A stretch of 64,000 nt of DNA from Rufibacter tibetensis. Lineage in GTDB: Bacteria; Bacteroidota; Bacteroidia; Cytophagales; Hymenobacteraceae. The notes beneath the pieces are model-generated. The model made no database searches, was not told the DNA's origin, and worked only from the letters and a program-made list of their open reading frames with translations. The first letter of the stretch is position 1. Each line of letters opens with the position of its first letter. This document shows, in pieces, positions 17,393 through 26,706 of this stretch. Position numbers and translations under genes: made by a program. The DNA is taken from positions 4,780,001 through 4,844,000 of the forward strand of contig NZ_CP012643.1 of NCBI RefSeq assembly GCF_001310085.1. The letters run 5' to 3'.

Positions 17393-17869
17393 CTATTCTG
17401 TTGCTGGTTTCTTTGTTAGTATGGGTTCAGCAGAAAGGGCTTTGCCGCGGTTGAAAGATTTCCATCCGCGCCAGGTGCCAGTGGAATCATAGTAGTTCCA
17501 GTCACCATGCCACTTGTACATCAGGAGGCTCTTTTCTTCAAACAGGAACGCCATTCCCTCATGCGACACTTTTCCGTTGGGGTGGTAAAAGGTAGTCCTG
17601 ATGCGCTTGTTCTTAGGATCGTATATCTCTAGCCTTTCCAGCATGCCATTGTCTGAATAGGTTTTCCAGGTGCCGTGTTCACGGCCTTTCCTGTACCGGC
17701 CCTTGTACATGAGTTGAGCGGGTTTGTGATCATAGAAGGAACGCCATTTGCCTTTCCGGTTACCATCTTTGTCTGTTTTGTTCCATTGCCAAGGCCAGTC
17801 AGTTCCTGAAGAAAGTTGAGGGAAGAGCAGCCAACTTCCCACCACAACTAACAAGATTCTACTTTTCAT
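17393..17869 (-). CDS. Secreted YwqK/MORN-like protein, copy A
   Basis: A 158-residue exported protein with a signal peptide (MKSRILLVVVGSWLLFPQLSSG). The mature part carries MORN/YwqK-type repeats: GKWRSFYDHKPAQLMYKGRYRKGREHG, WKTYSDNGMLERLEIYD and TTFYHPNGKVSHEG. The family is annotated as 'YwqK antitoxin' in databases, but that name has little experimental meaning for secreted forms. It shares WPWQWN, KGRYR.G.E.G.WKTY, YHPNGKVSH.G.AFL and W.GDW.Y.D at the same positions with the next gene, so the two are tandem duplicates. Role unknown. Confidence 0.75.
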   Translation of the reverse strand: MKSRILLVVVGSWLLFPQLSSGTDWPWQWNKTDKDGNRKGKWRSFYDHKPAQLMYKGRYRKGREHGTWKTYSDNGMLERLEIYDPKNKRIRTTFYHPNGKVSHEGMAFLFEEKSLLMYKWHGDWNYYDSTGTWRGWKSFNRGKALSAEPILTKKPATE

Positions 17870-17948
17870 TTGCTTTGGTAAAAACAGTTACATAACGACA
17901 AAAGTCAATTGAATAATTTAGAAGGTTCTTCTGGTTTTCCGTTTTCCT

Positions 17949-18440
17949 TTATTGCCGGGGCACAGGATCTTTGGTGGAAGGCTCCCCCTTCACAAATTTC
18001 TTGATGCCAATGGGCTTTCCAGATTCATCAAAGTACTCCCAGTCGCCGTCCCAGTAGAAATGTACGCCGCCGTGTTCGGCATCTTTCAAAAAAGCGGTTC
18101 CTCTGTGCGATACCTTCCCGTTAGGATGATAATAGACCGTTTTAATGCTTTCCTTTCGCCGACGTATCTTCTCAGTGAAGTACAGCTTCCCGTCTGCCGT
18201 GTAGGTTTTCCAGGAGCCTACCTCTTTTCCGTGGCGGTACCTTCCCTTGTAATGCAGCACCTTTGAGTCAGCATCATGGAACGTGCGCCAGCGGCCGGTT
18301 TTAAACTCTTTTTTGTCAAACCGGTTCCATTGCCAAGGCCACGCCTGGGCGGGGGAAGAAACCCCCAAGAACAAGGTTAATACTGGTATCCAAAGCCAGT
18401 TTCTCTTCTTCTTGAAAGAAAGTTTGTATGGTGTTTCCAT
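17949..18440 (-). CDS. Secreted YwqK/MORN-like protein, copy B
   Basis: A 163-residue paralogue of the downstream gene, 79 bases upstream on the same strand, so they probably form a two-gene unit. The ATG at 18440 gives a good signal peptide (basic LSFKKKRNW, then LWIPVLTLFLGVSSPAQA); a GTG at 18467 would only add nine residues. Mature part: WPWQWNRFDKKEFKTGRWR, YKGRYRHGKEVGSWKTY, VYYHPNGKVSHRGTAFL, FYWDGDWEYFDESGKPIG. Function unknown; the two copies have diverged mainly outside the repeat cores. Confidence 0.75.
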   Translation of the reverse strand: METPYKLSFKKKRNWLWIPVLTLFLGVSSPAQAWPWQWNRFDKKEFKTGRWRTFHDADSKVLHYKGRYRHGKEVGSWKTYTADGKLYFTEKIRRRKESIKTVYYHPNGKVSHRGTAFLKDAEHGGVHFYWDGDWEYFDESGKPIGIKKFVKGEPSTKDPVPRQ

Positions 18441-18596
18441 TGAAATAAGCAGCGTTTTATGAAGCACAAGGAAGTGAGCATTTCCCTCTAAATTTTAATA
18501 GGAGAATGTAGTATTAAAAACGAAATATTTACCATCTTAGGTATTGATGATGCGCCTCTTAGTAGAGGAAAATGTTCACTCTATAACCCCTTTCGT

Positions 18597-19973
18597 GTGC
18601 AGACAACAACCAAACCCCGTAAGCGTGCCGCCAAGCCCACGGCCGATGCGCAAAAAGTAAAAAAAGCCTTCGTGCTGGATACTTCTGTGATTCTCTATGA
18701 CCACAGCGCCATAGAGCATTTTGGGGAGCATGATGTAGCCATTCCTATCACCGTTCTGGAAGAGCTGGACAACTTCAAGAAAGGAAATGATATCAAGAAC
18801 TTTGAGGCAAGGGAGTTCATCCGGTACATAGACAATCTTTCGGCAGAGCATATGCTTCAAACCTGGATCCCGCTGGAGGGCTCAAACAAGGGACGCTTCA
18901 AGGTTTTGATGGGGAATGGTTCGCCCATTGACGCCGAGAAGATCTTCAACGAAGACAAAGCCGACCACAAGATCCTGAATGCCACCCTTTCTCTGCAACA
19001 TGAAATGCCCGATCACCGGGTAACATTGGTAACGAAGGACATCAACCTCCGCCTGAAGGCACGGGCTCTGAACTTATCTGCCGAAGATTATGAGACAGGT
19101 AAAATCCAGAACGTGACCAACCTGTACCGGGGCAATGATGTAGTAGAGGACATACCGCAATCCGTTATTGCGAAGCTGTATGAGCAAGGCGAGTGCCCGG
19201 TAGAGGAAGCCCTGCCCAACCCGCCGTCAGACAACCATTACTTCATCCTGAAAAGCACTAAATCCTCTGCACTAGCCTATTATAATCCCCAGGAAAGAAT
19301 ACTGGAACGGGTAGACAAGCCACATGCCGTGGGTGTAAAACCCCGTAATGCCGAGCAGACCTTTGCCTTACACGCTATTCTGCACCCGGACATTAAGCTA
19401 GTTTCTATCCAGGGAGTGGCAGGTACCGGTAAGACCTTACTTGCTTTGGCTGGTGCCCTGGAGCAGCGCGAAACCTACCGGCAGATCTATTTGGCTCGTC
19501 CTATCATCCCGCTTAGCAACCGCGACCTCGGGTTCTTGCCCGGCGACGTGAACTCAAAGATTGGTCCGTACATGGAGCCGCTCTGGGACAACTTGAAATT
19601 CATCCAGAACCAGTTTCCAGAGCACAGCCGCGAAAGCAACCGCATCAAAGAAATGGTGGATGATGATAGGTTGGTGATCACCCCGTTGGCTTACATTAGG
19701 GGACGGAGTTTGTCTAACATCATATTTATTGTAGACGAGGCCCAGAACCTAACGCCCCATGAGATCAAAACCATTATCTCCAGGGCTGGTGAGAACACCA
19801 AAATCATCTTCACCGGTGATATCTACCAGATTGATACGCCCTACCTTGACACCCAAAGTAATGGCTTATCCTACCTCATAGACAAAGTCAAAAATCACCC
19901 TCTTTACGCGCACGTGACCCTTCAACGCGGCGAACGTTCAGAGCTGGCCAACCTGGCTAATGAATTGCTATAG
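18597..19973 (+). CDS. PIN-domain PhoH-family ATPase
   Basis: A 458-residue protein. Residues about 20-160 are a PIN nuclease domain (KKAFVLDTSVILYD with the first acidic residue, EELDNFKKG and LVTKDINLRLKA). Residues about 225-458 are a PhoH ATPase: Walker A in QGVAGTGKTLLAL, the LARPIIPLSNRDLGFLPGD loop, Walker B IIFIVDEAQNLTPHE, and IIFTGD. PIN-PhoH fusions of this kind (PhoH2) couple RNA unwinding with RNA cleavage where studied in mycobacteria. The start is GTG at 18597; no in-frame ATG occurs before the PIN domain. The gene diverges from the YwqK-like pair. Confidence 0.92.
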   Translation: MQTTTKPRKRAAKPTADAQKVKKAFVLDTSVILYDHSAIEHFGEHDVAIPITVLEELDNFKKGNDIKNFEAREFIRYIDNLSAEHMLQTWIPLEGSNKGRFKVLMGNGSPIDAEKIFNEDKADHKILNATLSLQHEMPDHRVTLVTKDINLRLKARALNLSAEDYETGKIQNVTNLYRGNDVVEDIPQSVIAKLYEQGECPVEEALPNPPSDNHYFILKSTKSSALAYYNPQERILERVDKPHAVGVKPRNAEQTFALHAILHPDIKLVSIQGVAGTGKTLLALAGALEQRETYRQIYLARPIIPLSNRDLGFLPGDVNSKIGPYMEPLWDNLKFIQNQFPEHSRESNRIKEMVDDDRLVITPLAYIRGRSLSNIIFIVDEAQNLTPHEIKTIISRAGENTKIIFTGDIYQIDTPYLDTQSNGLSYLIDKVKNHPLYAHVTLQRGERSELANLANELL

Positions 19974-20015
19974 AAGTGATTGTTAGGTGCTGATTGTTGA
20001 TGATTATCGGAGTTA

Positions 20016-20075
20016 AAACCAGAATCCCTTTTGGGGCCGTTTTCTAGAAAAAGGCCCCAAAAGGGATTCTGGTTT
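20016..20075. terminator. 60-base near-perfect palindromic terminator
   Basis: Exact 23-base arms (20016-20038 and 20053-20075, beginning AAACCAGAATCCC) flank a 14-base centre that is itself almost self-complementary (TTTTCTAGAAAA). It lies between the convergent genes ending at 19973 and 20117. Confidence 0.85.
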
Positions 20076-20116
20076 ATTAAACAATAAAAGAAAAGCAATC
20101 AGCAACTAACAAGTAA

Positions 20117-20641
20117 TTAAAGCTTAGCCAAGTACCGCTCTTTCAAAATGTTTAAGTGATGGCGCTCGTGTCCGGCAATGATAAACGCCAGGGCAGCTAC
20201 CGATACAGGGCTGCCGTTGGCGTTACCAACTCTCGTAAAGGCAGCAGGTGCCATGGAGTCAAACAAAGCTATGGTAGATTCCCGAACCACCTGGTGTTCT
20301 TCCAGCAGTCCGCCTACCGTTCGTTCCTGAAAGAAGGCATTCGCGACATAGTCATTCTCATCAAAGCCGGGCAGGGTGTTCTGCTCTCCGCGGGCTATGC
20401 ACAAGGCTCGGTATGCCATGATGCGCTCTGTATCATTCATGTGCCCCAAAAGTTCTTTGATGGACCACTTACCCGGTGCATAGGCAAAGTCTGCTTCTCC
20501 ATCACTTACCCTTCCAAAAAGCTGGATTACCTCATACCGCTGTTTTTGCAGAAACTCCAACACATCTGTCCCCTCTGGGACACTCTGGACATACGGTTGA
20601 TAATAGGCATTGTATTCCGTGGGTTGCGGCTTTGGGATCAT
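20117..20641 (-). CDS. DinB-family protein (DinB_2)
   Basis: A 174-residue four-helix DinB_2 protein. The three metal-ligand histidines of the family are visible in LLGHMNDTERIMAYRAL and GHERHHLNILKERY, and the APGKWSIKELLGH segment is a typical DinB_2 signature. Members bind a metal; some are bacillithiol- or mycothiol-dependent transferases, so a thiol-transferase role is possible but unproven. The ATG at 20641 is preferred to the 12-residue longer frame (20677). Confidence 0.87.
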   Translation of the reverse strand: MIPKPQPTEYNAYYQPYVQSVPEGTDVLEFLQKQRYEVIQLFGRVSDGEADFAYAPGKWSIKELLGHMNDTERIMAYRALCIARGEQNTLPGFDENDYVANAFFQERTVGGLLEEHQVVRESTIALFDSMAPAAFTRVGNANGSPVSVAALAFIIAGHERHHLNILKERYLAKL

Positions 20642-20855
20642 ACAAAATGGATTTAGAAGAAGAACCGAAGTACGCAAGGCTGGGGCTAAATACCAAATGT
20701 ACGTAACGGAGATACACCCAAGAAAGCCTGAAAAAGCTATCAGAACTGAGCAGCGGTGAAAAGAATGGTCTCGCCCTACTCCTGCTTGTAGGGTTTGTAA
20801 AACCTGTGTTCCTTATTCAAGATTTAAGACGTGTTGTTACCTGTTTACTGAAGTA

Positions 20856-21068
20856 TTACTGAGGTTGTGAACCGGAATAAGGTTCATATAATGCAGTCAG
20901 AGCCTCCTTGTCACCGACTGCATCAGTTTGGAAAATCCTTAGGCGGTGATGATCTCCAGTAGAATTAAGTTGGCCTTCAACAAAGGGCAAATTCCTCACT
21001 TGGGCTTGGGTGTCTGTCGACATCAAAAAGAAATTCCAAAACAGAAAAAGGGTAAGATACTTTTTCAT
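20856..21068 (-). CDS. Small exported protein of unknown function
   Basis: A 70-residue frame with a good signal peptide (MKKYLTLFLFWNFFLMSTDTQAQ, cut near residue 22), leaving a mature peptide of under 50 residues with no recognised domain (RNLPFVEGQLNSTGDHHRLRIF). It may be a small secreted protein or the remnant of a longer one. No paired gene is nearby. Only the signal peptide and proper ATG support it. Confidence 0.45.
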   Translation of the reverse strand: MKKYLTLFLFWNFFLMSTDTQAQVRNLPFVEGQLNSTGDHHRLRIFQTDAVGDKEALTALYEPYSGSQPQ

Positions 21069-21344
21069 TTGAGTCTGGCATTTAGGTGAACTTACCTTCG
21101 TAAACTAACACTTTAAGTGGAACATGCTGTATTTCAGCATACACCCTCCCGCGTAACACCCCTGTCCTTCAAAGATAAAACCTTCTCAGGTTAAATAGTA
21201 AAATAAATATATACTTTTTTATTTATTGTGTACTATGTCCTGCTTTCTTTTTTTTTGGAAAAGCTCTAAAAACAACGGGTATATATCCAGACCATGGGTG
21301 CTCGCGTATACGCTGCTAACACAAAGACTTAATTACATAAACAT

Positions 21345-21782
21345 ATGAGTTCACTTGCAGAGAAAGGGTTGAAAATCTCTAAAAATGCTTTTTTCAACTT
21401 CATTATATCAAGGGCTTCTGGTATCATGAAAAAGCCCGTTAAAGTAGGCTTGCTCCTGACCACTGCCTATGAAAAGTTGAAAGACGCCAACAGCAATGAA
21501 AGCGGTTTTGACCAACTAAAAGACATCATGTACCGCCTCATCCGTTTAGTGAAAGCATATTACAACGGAACTTATCGCGAGGTAAACACCAAATCTATGC
21601 TACTGGGTGTAGCGGTGTTATTGTACATTGTTACCCCGTTGGACCTGGTACCAGATTTTATTCCCATCATTGGCTTTGCTGATGACATTAGCTTAATGGC
21701 TTGGTTTATCTCGGCATTCCAGGAAGAACTCCAAAAGTTCCAAGTATGGGAAGAAGGCTCAGTAGCGGTAGGCCACTCCTAG
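21345..21782 (+). CDS. DUF1232 (YkvA-type) membrane protein
   Basis: A 145-residue protein with the DUF1232 core VTPLDLVPDFIPIIGFADD at about residues 94-112, lying between two hydrophobic segments (LLGVAVLLYI and ISLMAWFISAF). The Asp-rich motif is strictly conserved in the family, which is otherwise uncharacterised. It is monocistronic, with an AT-rich upstream region of 276 bases and a strong terminator behind. Confidence 0.88.
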   Translation: MSSLAEKGLKISKNAFFNFIISRASGIMKKPVKVGLLLTTAYEKLKDANSNESGFDQLKDIMYRLIRLVKAYYNGTYREVNTKSMLLGVAVLLYIVTPLDLVPDFIPIIGFADDISLMAWFISAFQEELQKFQVWEEGSVAVGHS

Positions 21783-21833
21783 GTACTCATAAATAAAAAG
21801 GTATCTGGAAGCAAGTTCCTTGGCTAAGTGTTT

Positions 21834-21885
21834 GATGCTCCGTTTGATGGCTGTTTTTACAAAAACAGCCATCAAACGGAGCATC
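21834..21885. terminator. Long hairpin terminator after the DUF1232 gene
   Basis: Exact 25-base arms (21834-21858 and 21861-21885, beginning GATGCTCCGTTTGATGG) around a 2-base loop, in the 311-base gap 21783-22093 between convergent genes. The rest of the gap is featureless. Confidence 0.8.
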
Positions 21886-22093
21886 ACTGTTTTACAGGTG
21901 AAATGTTGTGCCTTAAGTGTTTTCTATTAACATGAATCCTTTTTCGCATTTTGCCAAGAATAGCCCCAGGTTTCAGCCAAGCAACTCCCGGGTTTTTATC
22001 ACTGCCCATGCATTGGGTATAGTCCTGCGAAAACTAGAACATGTACCATGTTGATGGATAGATAGCTACGGAGCCTACATGTGTAGACATAAA

Positions 22094-22984
22094 CTACCCT
22101 TTTGTATTAGGCTTCTTTCCGCGCACCATGTCTTCAATGGTATCCCACATCTCATGCGGAACCTGATCCAGGTAATTGAATTCACCGCCGCCGTAAAGCC
22201 ATTCGCCTCCATCAATGGTGACTACTTCCCCGTTCACGTAGGCAGAATAGTCTGAGATAAGGTACGCTGCTAAATTGGCCAGCTCCTGGTGCTCGCCGTA
22301 CCGTTTCACCGGAATGCGGTTTAAAGGGTCTAATTTCTTCGCCAGTGCCTCAGGGAAAAGCCGGCTCCAGGCACCTTCGGTAGGGAAAGGACCCGGCGCA
22401 ATGGCGTTGGACCGTATGCCGTATTTGGCCCACTCTGCCGCCAAAGACCTTGTCATTGCCAATACTCCAGCCTTAGCCGTTGCCGAGGGTACCACATACC
22501 CGGAGCCGGTCCAGGCATAGGTAGTTACTATGTTCAGGATAGTGCCTGGCTGCTGCAAGTCAATCCAATGTTTGCCTAAGGTAAGGGTGCAATTATAGCT
22601 GCCCTTCAATACGATATCCACGATTACATCAAACGCCTTAGGAGACAATCGCTCTGTGGGGCTGATGAAATTACCCGCCGCATTATTCAACAAGCCGTGT
22701 ACAGCCCCAAACCTATTCAAAGTGGCTTTTAGCATGGCTTCTACTTCCAGTGGCTTTCGTACATCGCAGGCTACAGGTAACACCTGGCCACCTGTTTTCT
22801 CGGCCATCTCTAGGGCTGCTTTCTCCAGAACATCCATTTTGCGACTCGTGATCACCAGGTTGGCCCCTAATTGCAGGAAATAGATTCCCATGGATTTGCC
22901 TAATCCCGTTCCACCTCCGGTGATAATGATGGTTTTTCCGTTCAGTGCACCGTCGCGCAACATGGGTTCTGTATATGCAGCCAT
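22094..22984 (-). CDS. SDR oxidoreductase, 2,4-dienoyl-CoA reductase-like
   Basis: A 296-residue short-chain dehydrogenase. The N-terminal Rossmann signature is TGGGTGLGKSMG, followed by NNAAGNF and the catalytic-helix Lys in SATAKAGVLAMTRSLAAEW. The usual catalytic Tyr of YxxxK is replaced by Ser (SATAK), as in the peroxisomal/bacterial 2,4-dienoyl-CoA reductase branch, and the C-terminal NGEVVTIDGGEWL also fits that branch. It likely uses NADPH to reduce an unsaturated acyl-CoA during fatty-acid oxidation. Start ATG at 22984. Confidence 0.87.
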   Translation of the reverse strand: MAAYTEPMLRDGALNGKTIIITGGGTGLGKSMGIYFLQLGANLVITSRKMDVLEKAALEMAEKTGGQVLPVACDVRKPLEVEAMLKATLNRFGAVHGLLNNAAGNFISPTERLSPKAFDVIVDIVLKGSYNCTLTLGKHWIDLQQPGTILNIVTTYAWTGSGYVVPSATAKAGVLAMTRSLAAEWAKYGIRSNAIAPGPFPTEGAWSRLFPEALAKKLDPLNRIPVKRYGEHQELANLAAYLISDYSAYVNGEVVTIDGGEWLYGGGEFNYLDQVPHEMWDTIEDMVRGKKPNTKG

Positions 22985-23187
22985 TGTTTTAAAGATTTTT
23001 GTAAGAGATTGAAGATAAATTGCTTCTGTTTCTACTTGAAAAGCAATATATTTAGAAATAAATCAAAGATTTAATATAAAATTTTAAAACGACCTCTAAA
23101 TACTCAATTATGAGTATTTCTGAAATCCTTTGGATTGGGTAATCTACGCGCAGAATGCTTTAGGGTCAAATTGCCATCTGTGATAGT

Positions 23188-25155
23188 ATGAAAAAATTAT
23201 ACTTTCTTTTATTCTGGCTTGGTCTGACGGCATTTCCTCTTCTGGGCCGTACCCCTGTAGTGCTCATGCAGGAACTTAAGCGTGCTTCTTCTCCCCAAAA
23301 GAAAGTAGAGCTCTTCAACCTTATCAGTGAATACTATCGGGAGGTAGACCCAAAACAGGCAGTGTTATACGGGCAAAAAGCGGCTGATCTTGCTACCCAG
23401 TTAAAGGACCAGAAACAACTAAGTGCTGCCTACAATAACATTAGCATTGGGCACTACTGGCTTAACAACCTCATAAAAGCTTCTGAGTTTACTTACAAAG
23501 CCCTCAAAATACGGGAACAGTTGCGCGATTCTATAGGAGTGGCGTCTAGCTACAATGCGTTAGGCAACATTCACCGGGAGCAGGAAAATTATCAGACTTC
23601 TATTGCCTTTTTTGATAAAGCCCTGAAAATTGGCGAACGGATCAACCGCAAAAAGACCATTAGCACCTCACTTAATAATCTGGGGGCTACTTATGAGTTA
23701 ATGGGTCACCCTGAAAAGGCCCTGAAGTATTACCTACAGGTGAAAGAGCTTAATGACGAGGGCGACCAGTACGACGAGGCCTTGAATGACCTGAACCTGG
23801 GTAACATTTATTTTCTACTGGGCCAAAATGACAAAGCCTTGACGCACCTGAACCATTCTCTTTCCATAAGTGAAGAAATCAGAAACGAGATAAACAAAAT
23901 TTACATTTACCGTTCTCTGGCTCAGATTCATTTACAGGGAAAAGAATACGCTAAAGCAATAGCAGAAGCAAAGAAAAGCCTGCATATTTCGCAGCAGGTA
24001 CCATCTCCTGAAGGAGTAAAGGAAGCCTCTCTCCTTTTAAACAAAATCTACCTCGCACAGAGTGACTACCAGCAGGCACACAGCTACCTCATGCTGCACA
24101 ATGTCTACAAAGACAGCCTTTTGAGCCGGCAGCAAAGCGAGGCTCAGGCCGAGATGCACGCCAAATATGAGTTGGAAAAGAAAGAAGCGGAAAACAACCA
24201 GCTCCGAATAGAACAGGAACTCCAAAAAGAAAAGCTGGTTCAAAAAGAGCTAATTCAATATGCCACTGGTATTCTGTTATTAATGGCTTTGGCGTTGGCC
24301 TTTGTTTCTTATAAAGGAAGGAGACGGGCAAAAATGGCTAATGAACAACTTTCCCAATTCAACCAGGTGATACTAGAGAAAAACCAGAACATTCATCTGC
24401 AGAAAGAAGAATTGGAAAAGATAAACCACCAGAAAGACCTGCTTTTCTCTATCATAGCCCATGACTTGCGCAGCCCTTTGATTTCGCTACAATCTTTACT
24501 CCAGTTAATTGCAATGGGGAAATTGCCGCAGGAGAAACTGGACCGCTTTGTAAAAGAACTGGATACCCAGCACCAGAATACCCTAGGGTTGCTGGACAAC
24601 CTGCTGGTATGGGCTAAAATACAGATGAAGGGGGTGAGCTTAGAGCCGGAGCCGCTCCAATTGCGGGATCTGGTAGACCAGAATATTCAATTATTACTGC
24701 CACAGGCACAGAAGAAAGGTATAACCCTGGAGAACAATATTCCCGAACAGTTGTATGCCTTAGTAGATGCAGAAACGCTAAAGTTGGTCTTCCGGAACCT
24801 GATGACAAACTCCATCAAGTTCTGCCATGAGGGTGCGGTAGTAGAAGTTATGGCAGACCAATTAAGCGAAGAACAGTTGGTAGTCACTGTGAAAGACTGT
24901 GGGATAGGAATTAGTCCGGCAAACCAGTTAAAGCTATTCGGGGCCAATAACTTCAAAGAAAGAGGTACTGCTAATGAGAAAGGCAATGGTCTAGGACTCA
25001 TGCTTTGTAAAGAATTTATTGAACGGAATGGTGGGGAGATTTGGGTAGACAGTGAAATTGGAGTAGGTAGCCAATTCCACTTTACCGTGCCAGCGTACCA
25101 GGTAGAGAAACCTGAGGAGGCCTATTCTGACTTAACCGCAGAATCAATGGTGTAG
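23188..25155 (+). CDS. TPR-containing sensor histidine kinase
   Basis: A 655-residue sensor. A signal peptide (MKKLYFLLFWLGLTAFPLLG) leads into six or more tetratricopeptide repeats (residues about 60-330, for example SSYNALGNIHREQENYQTSI), then a coiled coil (residues 325-355), one membrane helix (ATGILLLMALALAFVSYKG, about 357-375), the phospho-His in LFSIIAHDLRSPL, and a HATPase domain (FRNLMTNSIKF, DCGIGI, GNGLGLMLC). This is the usual Bacteroidota architecture with periplasmic TPRs and a cytoplasmic kinase. No response regulator is adjacent. The 3' end overlaps the convergent flavoprotein gene by 12 bases. Confidence 0.93.
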   Translation: MKKLYFLLFWLGLTAFPLLGRTPVVLMQELKRASSPQKKVELFNLISEYYREVDPKQAVLYGQKAADLATQLKDQKQLSAAYNNISIGHYWLNNLIKASEFTYKALKIREQLRDSIGVASSYNALGNIHREQENYQTSIAFFDKALKIGERINRKKTISTSLNNLGATYELMGHPEKALKYYLQVKELNDEGDQYDEALNDLNLGNIYFLLGQNDKALTHLNHSLSISEEIRNEINKIYIYRSLAQIHLQGKEYAKAIAEAKKSLHISQQVPSPEGVKEASLLLNKIYLAQSDYQQAHSYLMLHNVYKDSLLSRQQSEAQAEMHAKYELEKKEAENNQLRIEQELQKEKLVQKELIQYATGILLLMALALAFVSYKGRRRAKMANEQLSQFNQVILEKNQNIHLQKEELEKINHQKDLLFSIIAHDLRSPLISLQSLLQLIAMGKLPQEKLDRFVKELDTQHQNTLGLLDNLLVWAKIQMKGVSLEPEPLQLRDLVDQNIQLLLPQAQKKGITLENNIPEQLYALVDAETLKLVFRNLMTNSIKFCHEGAVVEVMADQLSEEQLVVTVKDCGIGISPANQLKLFGANNFKERGTANEKGNGLGLMLCKEFIERNGGEIWVDSEIGVGSQFHFTVPAYQVEKPEEAYSDLTAESMV

Positions 25156-26640
25156 TCTTTCAAGGCCTTCCTTGAAGTGATCTCGCAACAATTTGTTTGC
25201 GGCAATGATGCCACTCAGGCAAACCCCGGGAATCCCCTGCCCGGGATATACAGTATCTCCGCAGAGGTAAGCTTTCCTGCCGTCTAACCGGGCATCTTTC
25301 ATTTGCCAAGGTTTGATTCGCTGGTACTGCGGGTACCCACCTACCTGACCCCACTCCCGGCCAGTCCACTCAATCCAGGCACCTGGGGTAGCAGCTTGTA
25401 CAAACTTTACTTGTGCTTCCTTAAAGAATCCCTGGCCAGCCAGAAATTTAACGGCCCATTGCTCCAGTACTTTCTTCTGCTCTATCCAGTTCTTCTTTGG
25501 ATGGAGTACATGGGTACTCACCGAAGCCACGCACATTCCATCTGGCGCTCTCAGTTCATCTTCCGGATGACTCAAGCTTACAAAGACGCTTTCACTCTGA
25601 ATGTAAGGAACTCCGCCAGGCACATGTAACTGGTGGTGCAACACCGTGGGTGTGGAAGTAGAACGTTCAAACACAATACCCCACGTGACAGCTCCATTCA
25701 CCTGATCAGCAGGAAGCAAATACTTCTGCAGGCTTTGTTTTGTTTTCAGGTCGTTGAACAAGGAAGAGACGTTGTTTAGGGGCAAACCAAATATGATGTA
25801 TTCCGCCTGCACAAGCCCTTTGTCGGTGTCAATCTGATAACCTCCTTCAGAGACAGGGGTAATTTGCTTTACCAACCTGCGGTACATCATTTGGGACCCT
25901 TGCTCCTCCAGGTAAGAAGCAACGCTTTTCCCTAACTGCCGAAGTCCCCCAGGCACATAGTAGTTTCCATACAAAGTGTAGCACAGAGCTGTGGCTCCAA
26001 ACAAAACATTCACTTCGGGATGTACATTCTGCGCGGTGATCAGCAACTGCTGGTCAACAAAAGAGACAAAGCGCTCATTTTGCAGCAAACCATGAGTAGT
26101 CATAAAGTCTTTCATGTTCTGAAAGGCCAATGGTACCAAACTAAGTTGCTCCACCTTCACCGACTTTGCCGCCTGCCAAAGGTCAGAAATAGAACCGAAT
26201 GGAAAACTTACCTGCTGTAAGGAGGTGCGCCATACTTTCTGGCTGATTTCAAAACAAGCCTCCCAAAATTGCCGCTGTCCTTGCTTCCCGAACACCCGCT
26301 CTGCCTCTTGTATCCAGTCCTCCAGTTTAGGGTAACGGGTGATCAAAGTGCCGTCTGTTAACCGCACCTGCATGGGGGTCTCCAGTTTGAGAAGGGGAAG
26401 CTGCATTCCTGTTTTTTCCAGTAAGTAACGGACCGGCATGTCTTCATCCAACCCCACCAATGTGGTCGCACCCGTTTCAAACCAGTACCCTTTCCGCTTG
26501 TAGGAAGAGGCACACCCTCCCGGATAGTTGTTTTGCTCCAGAACCGCCACCTGCATGCCAGTTTTAGCCAGTAAAGCTGCCGCAGTCAAGCCTCCAAATC
26601 CAGATCCGATGACGGCTACCTGTACCCGTTGTGTTTCCAT
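25144..26640 (-). CDS. FAD-dependent carotenoid desaturase/isomerase-like oxidoreductase
   Basis: A 498-residue flavoprotein. The N-terminal dinucleotide-binding motif is VAVIGSGFGGLTAAALLAKTG, followed by VLEQNNYPGGCASSYKRKGYWFETGATTLVG as in CrtI/CrtD/CrtISO enzymes, and a C-terminal FAD motif (AYLCGDTVYPGQGIPGVCLSG). Members desaturate or isomerise carotenoids; pigmented Cytophagales carry several. No other carotenoid gene is in the window, so the substrate is open. It ends inside the kinase gene's 3' end. Confidence 0.8.
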   Translation of the reverse strand: METQRVQVAVIGSGFGGLTAAALLAKTGMQVAVLEQNNYPGGCASSYKRKGYWFETGATTLVGLDEDMPVRYLLEKTGMQLPLLKLETPMQVRLTDGTLITRYPKLEDWIQEAERVFGKQGQRQFWEACFEISQKVWRTSLQQVSFPFGSISDLWQAAKSVKVEQLSLVPLAFQNMKDFMTTHGLLQNERFVSFVDQQLLITAQNVHPEVNVLFGATALCYTLYGNYYVPGGLRQLGKSVASYLEEQGSQMMYRRLVKQITPVSEGGYQIDTDKGLVQAEYIIFGLPLNNVSSLFNDLKTKQSLQKYLLPADQVNGAVTWGIVFERSTSTPTVLHHQLHVPGGVPYIQSESVFVSLSHPEDELRAPDGMCVASVSTHVLHPKKNWIEQKKVLEQWAVKFLAGQGFFKEAQVKFVQAATPGAWIEWTGREWGQVGGYPQYQRIKPWQMKDARLDGRKAYLCGDTVYPGQGIPGVCLSGIIAANKLLRDHFKEGLERLHH

Positions 26641-26706
26641 GTAGTGCTTGAACCAAATTGAAGGGGTTTTGTTGCGGTGCCAGATAATTCAGGCGTTCTT
26701 TGCGAA

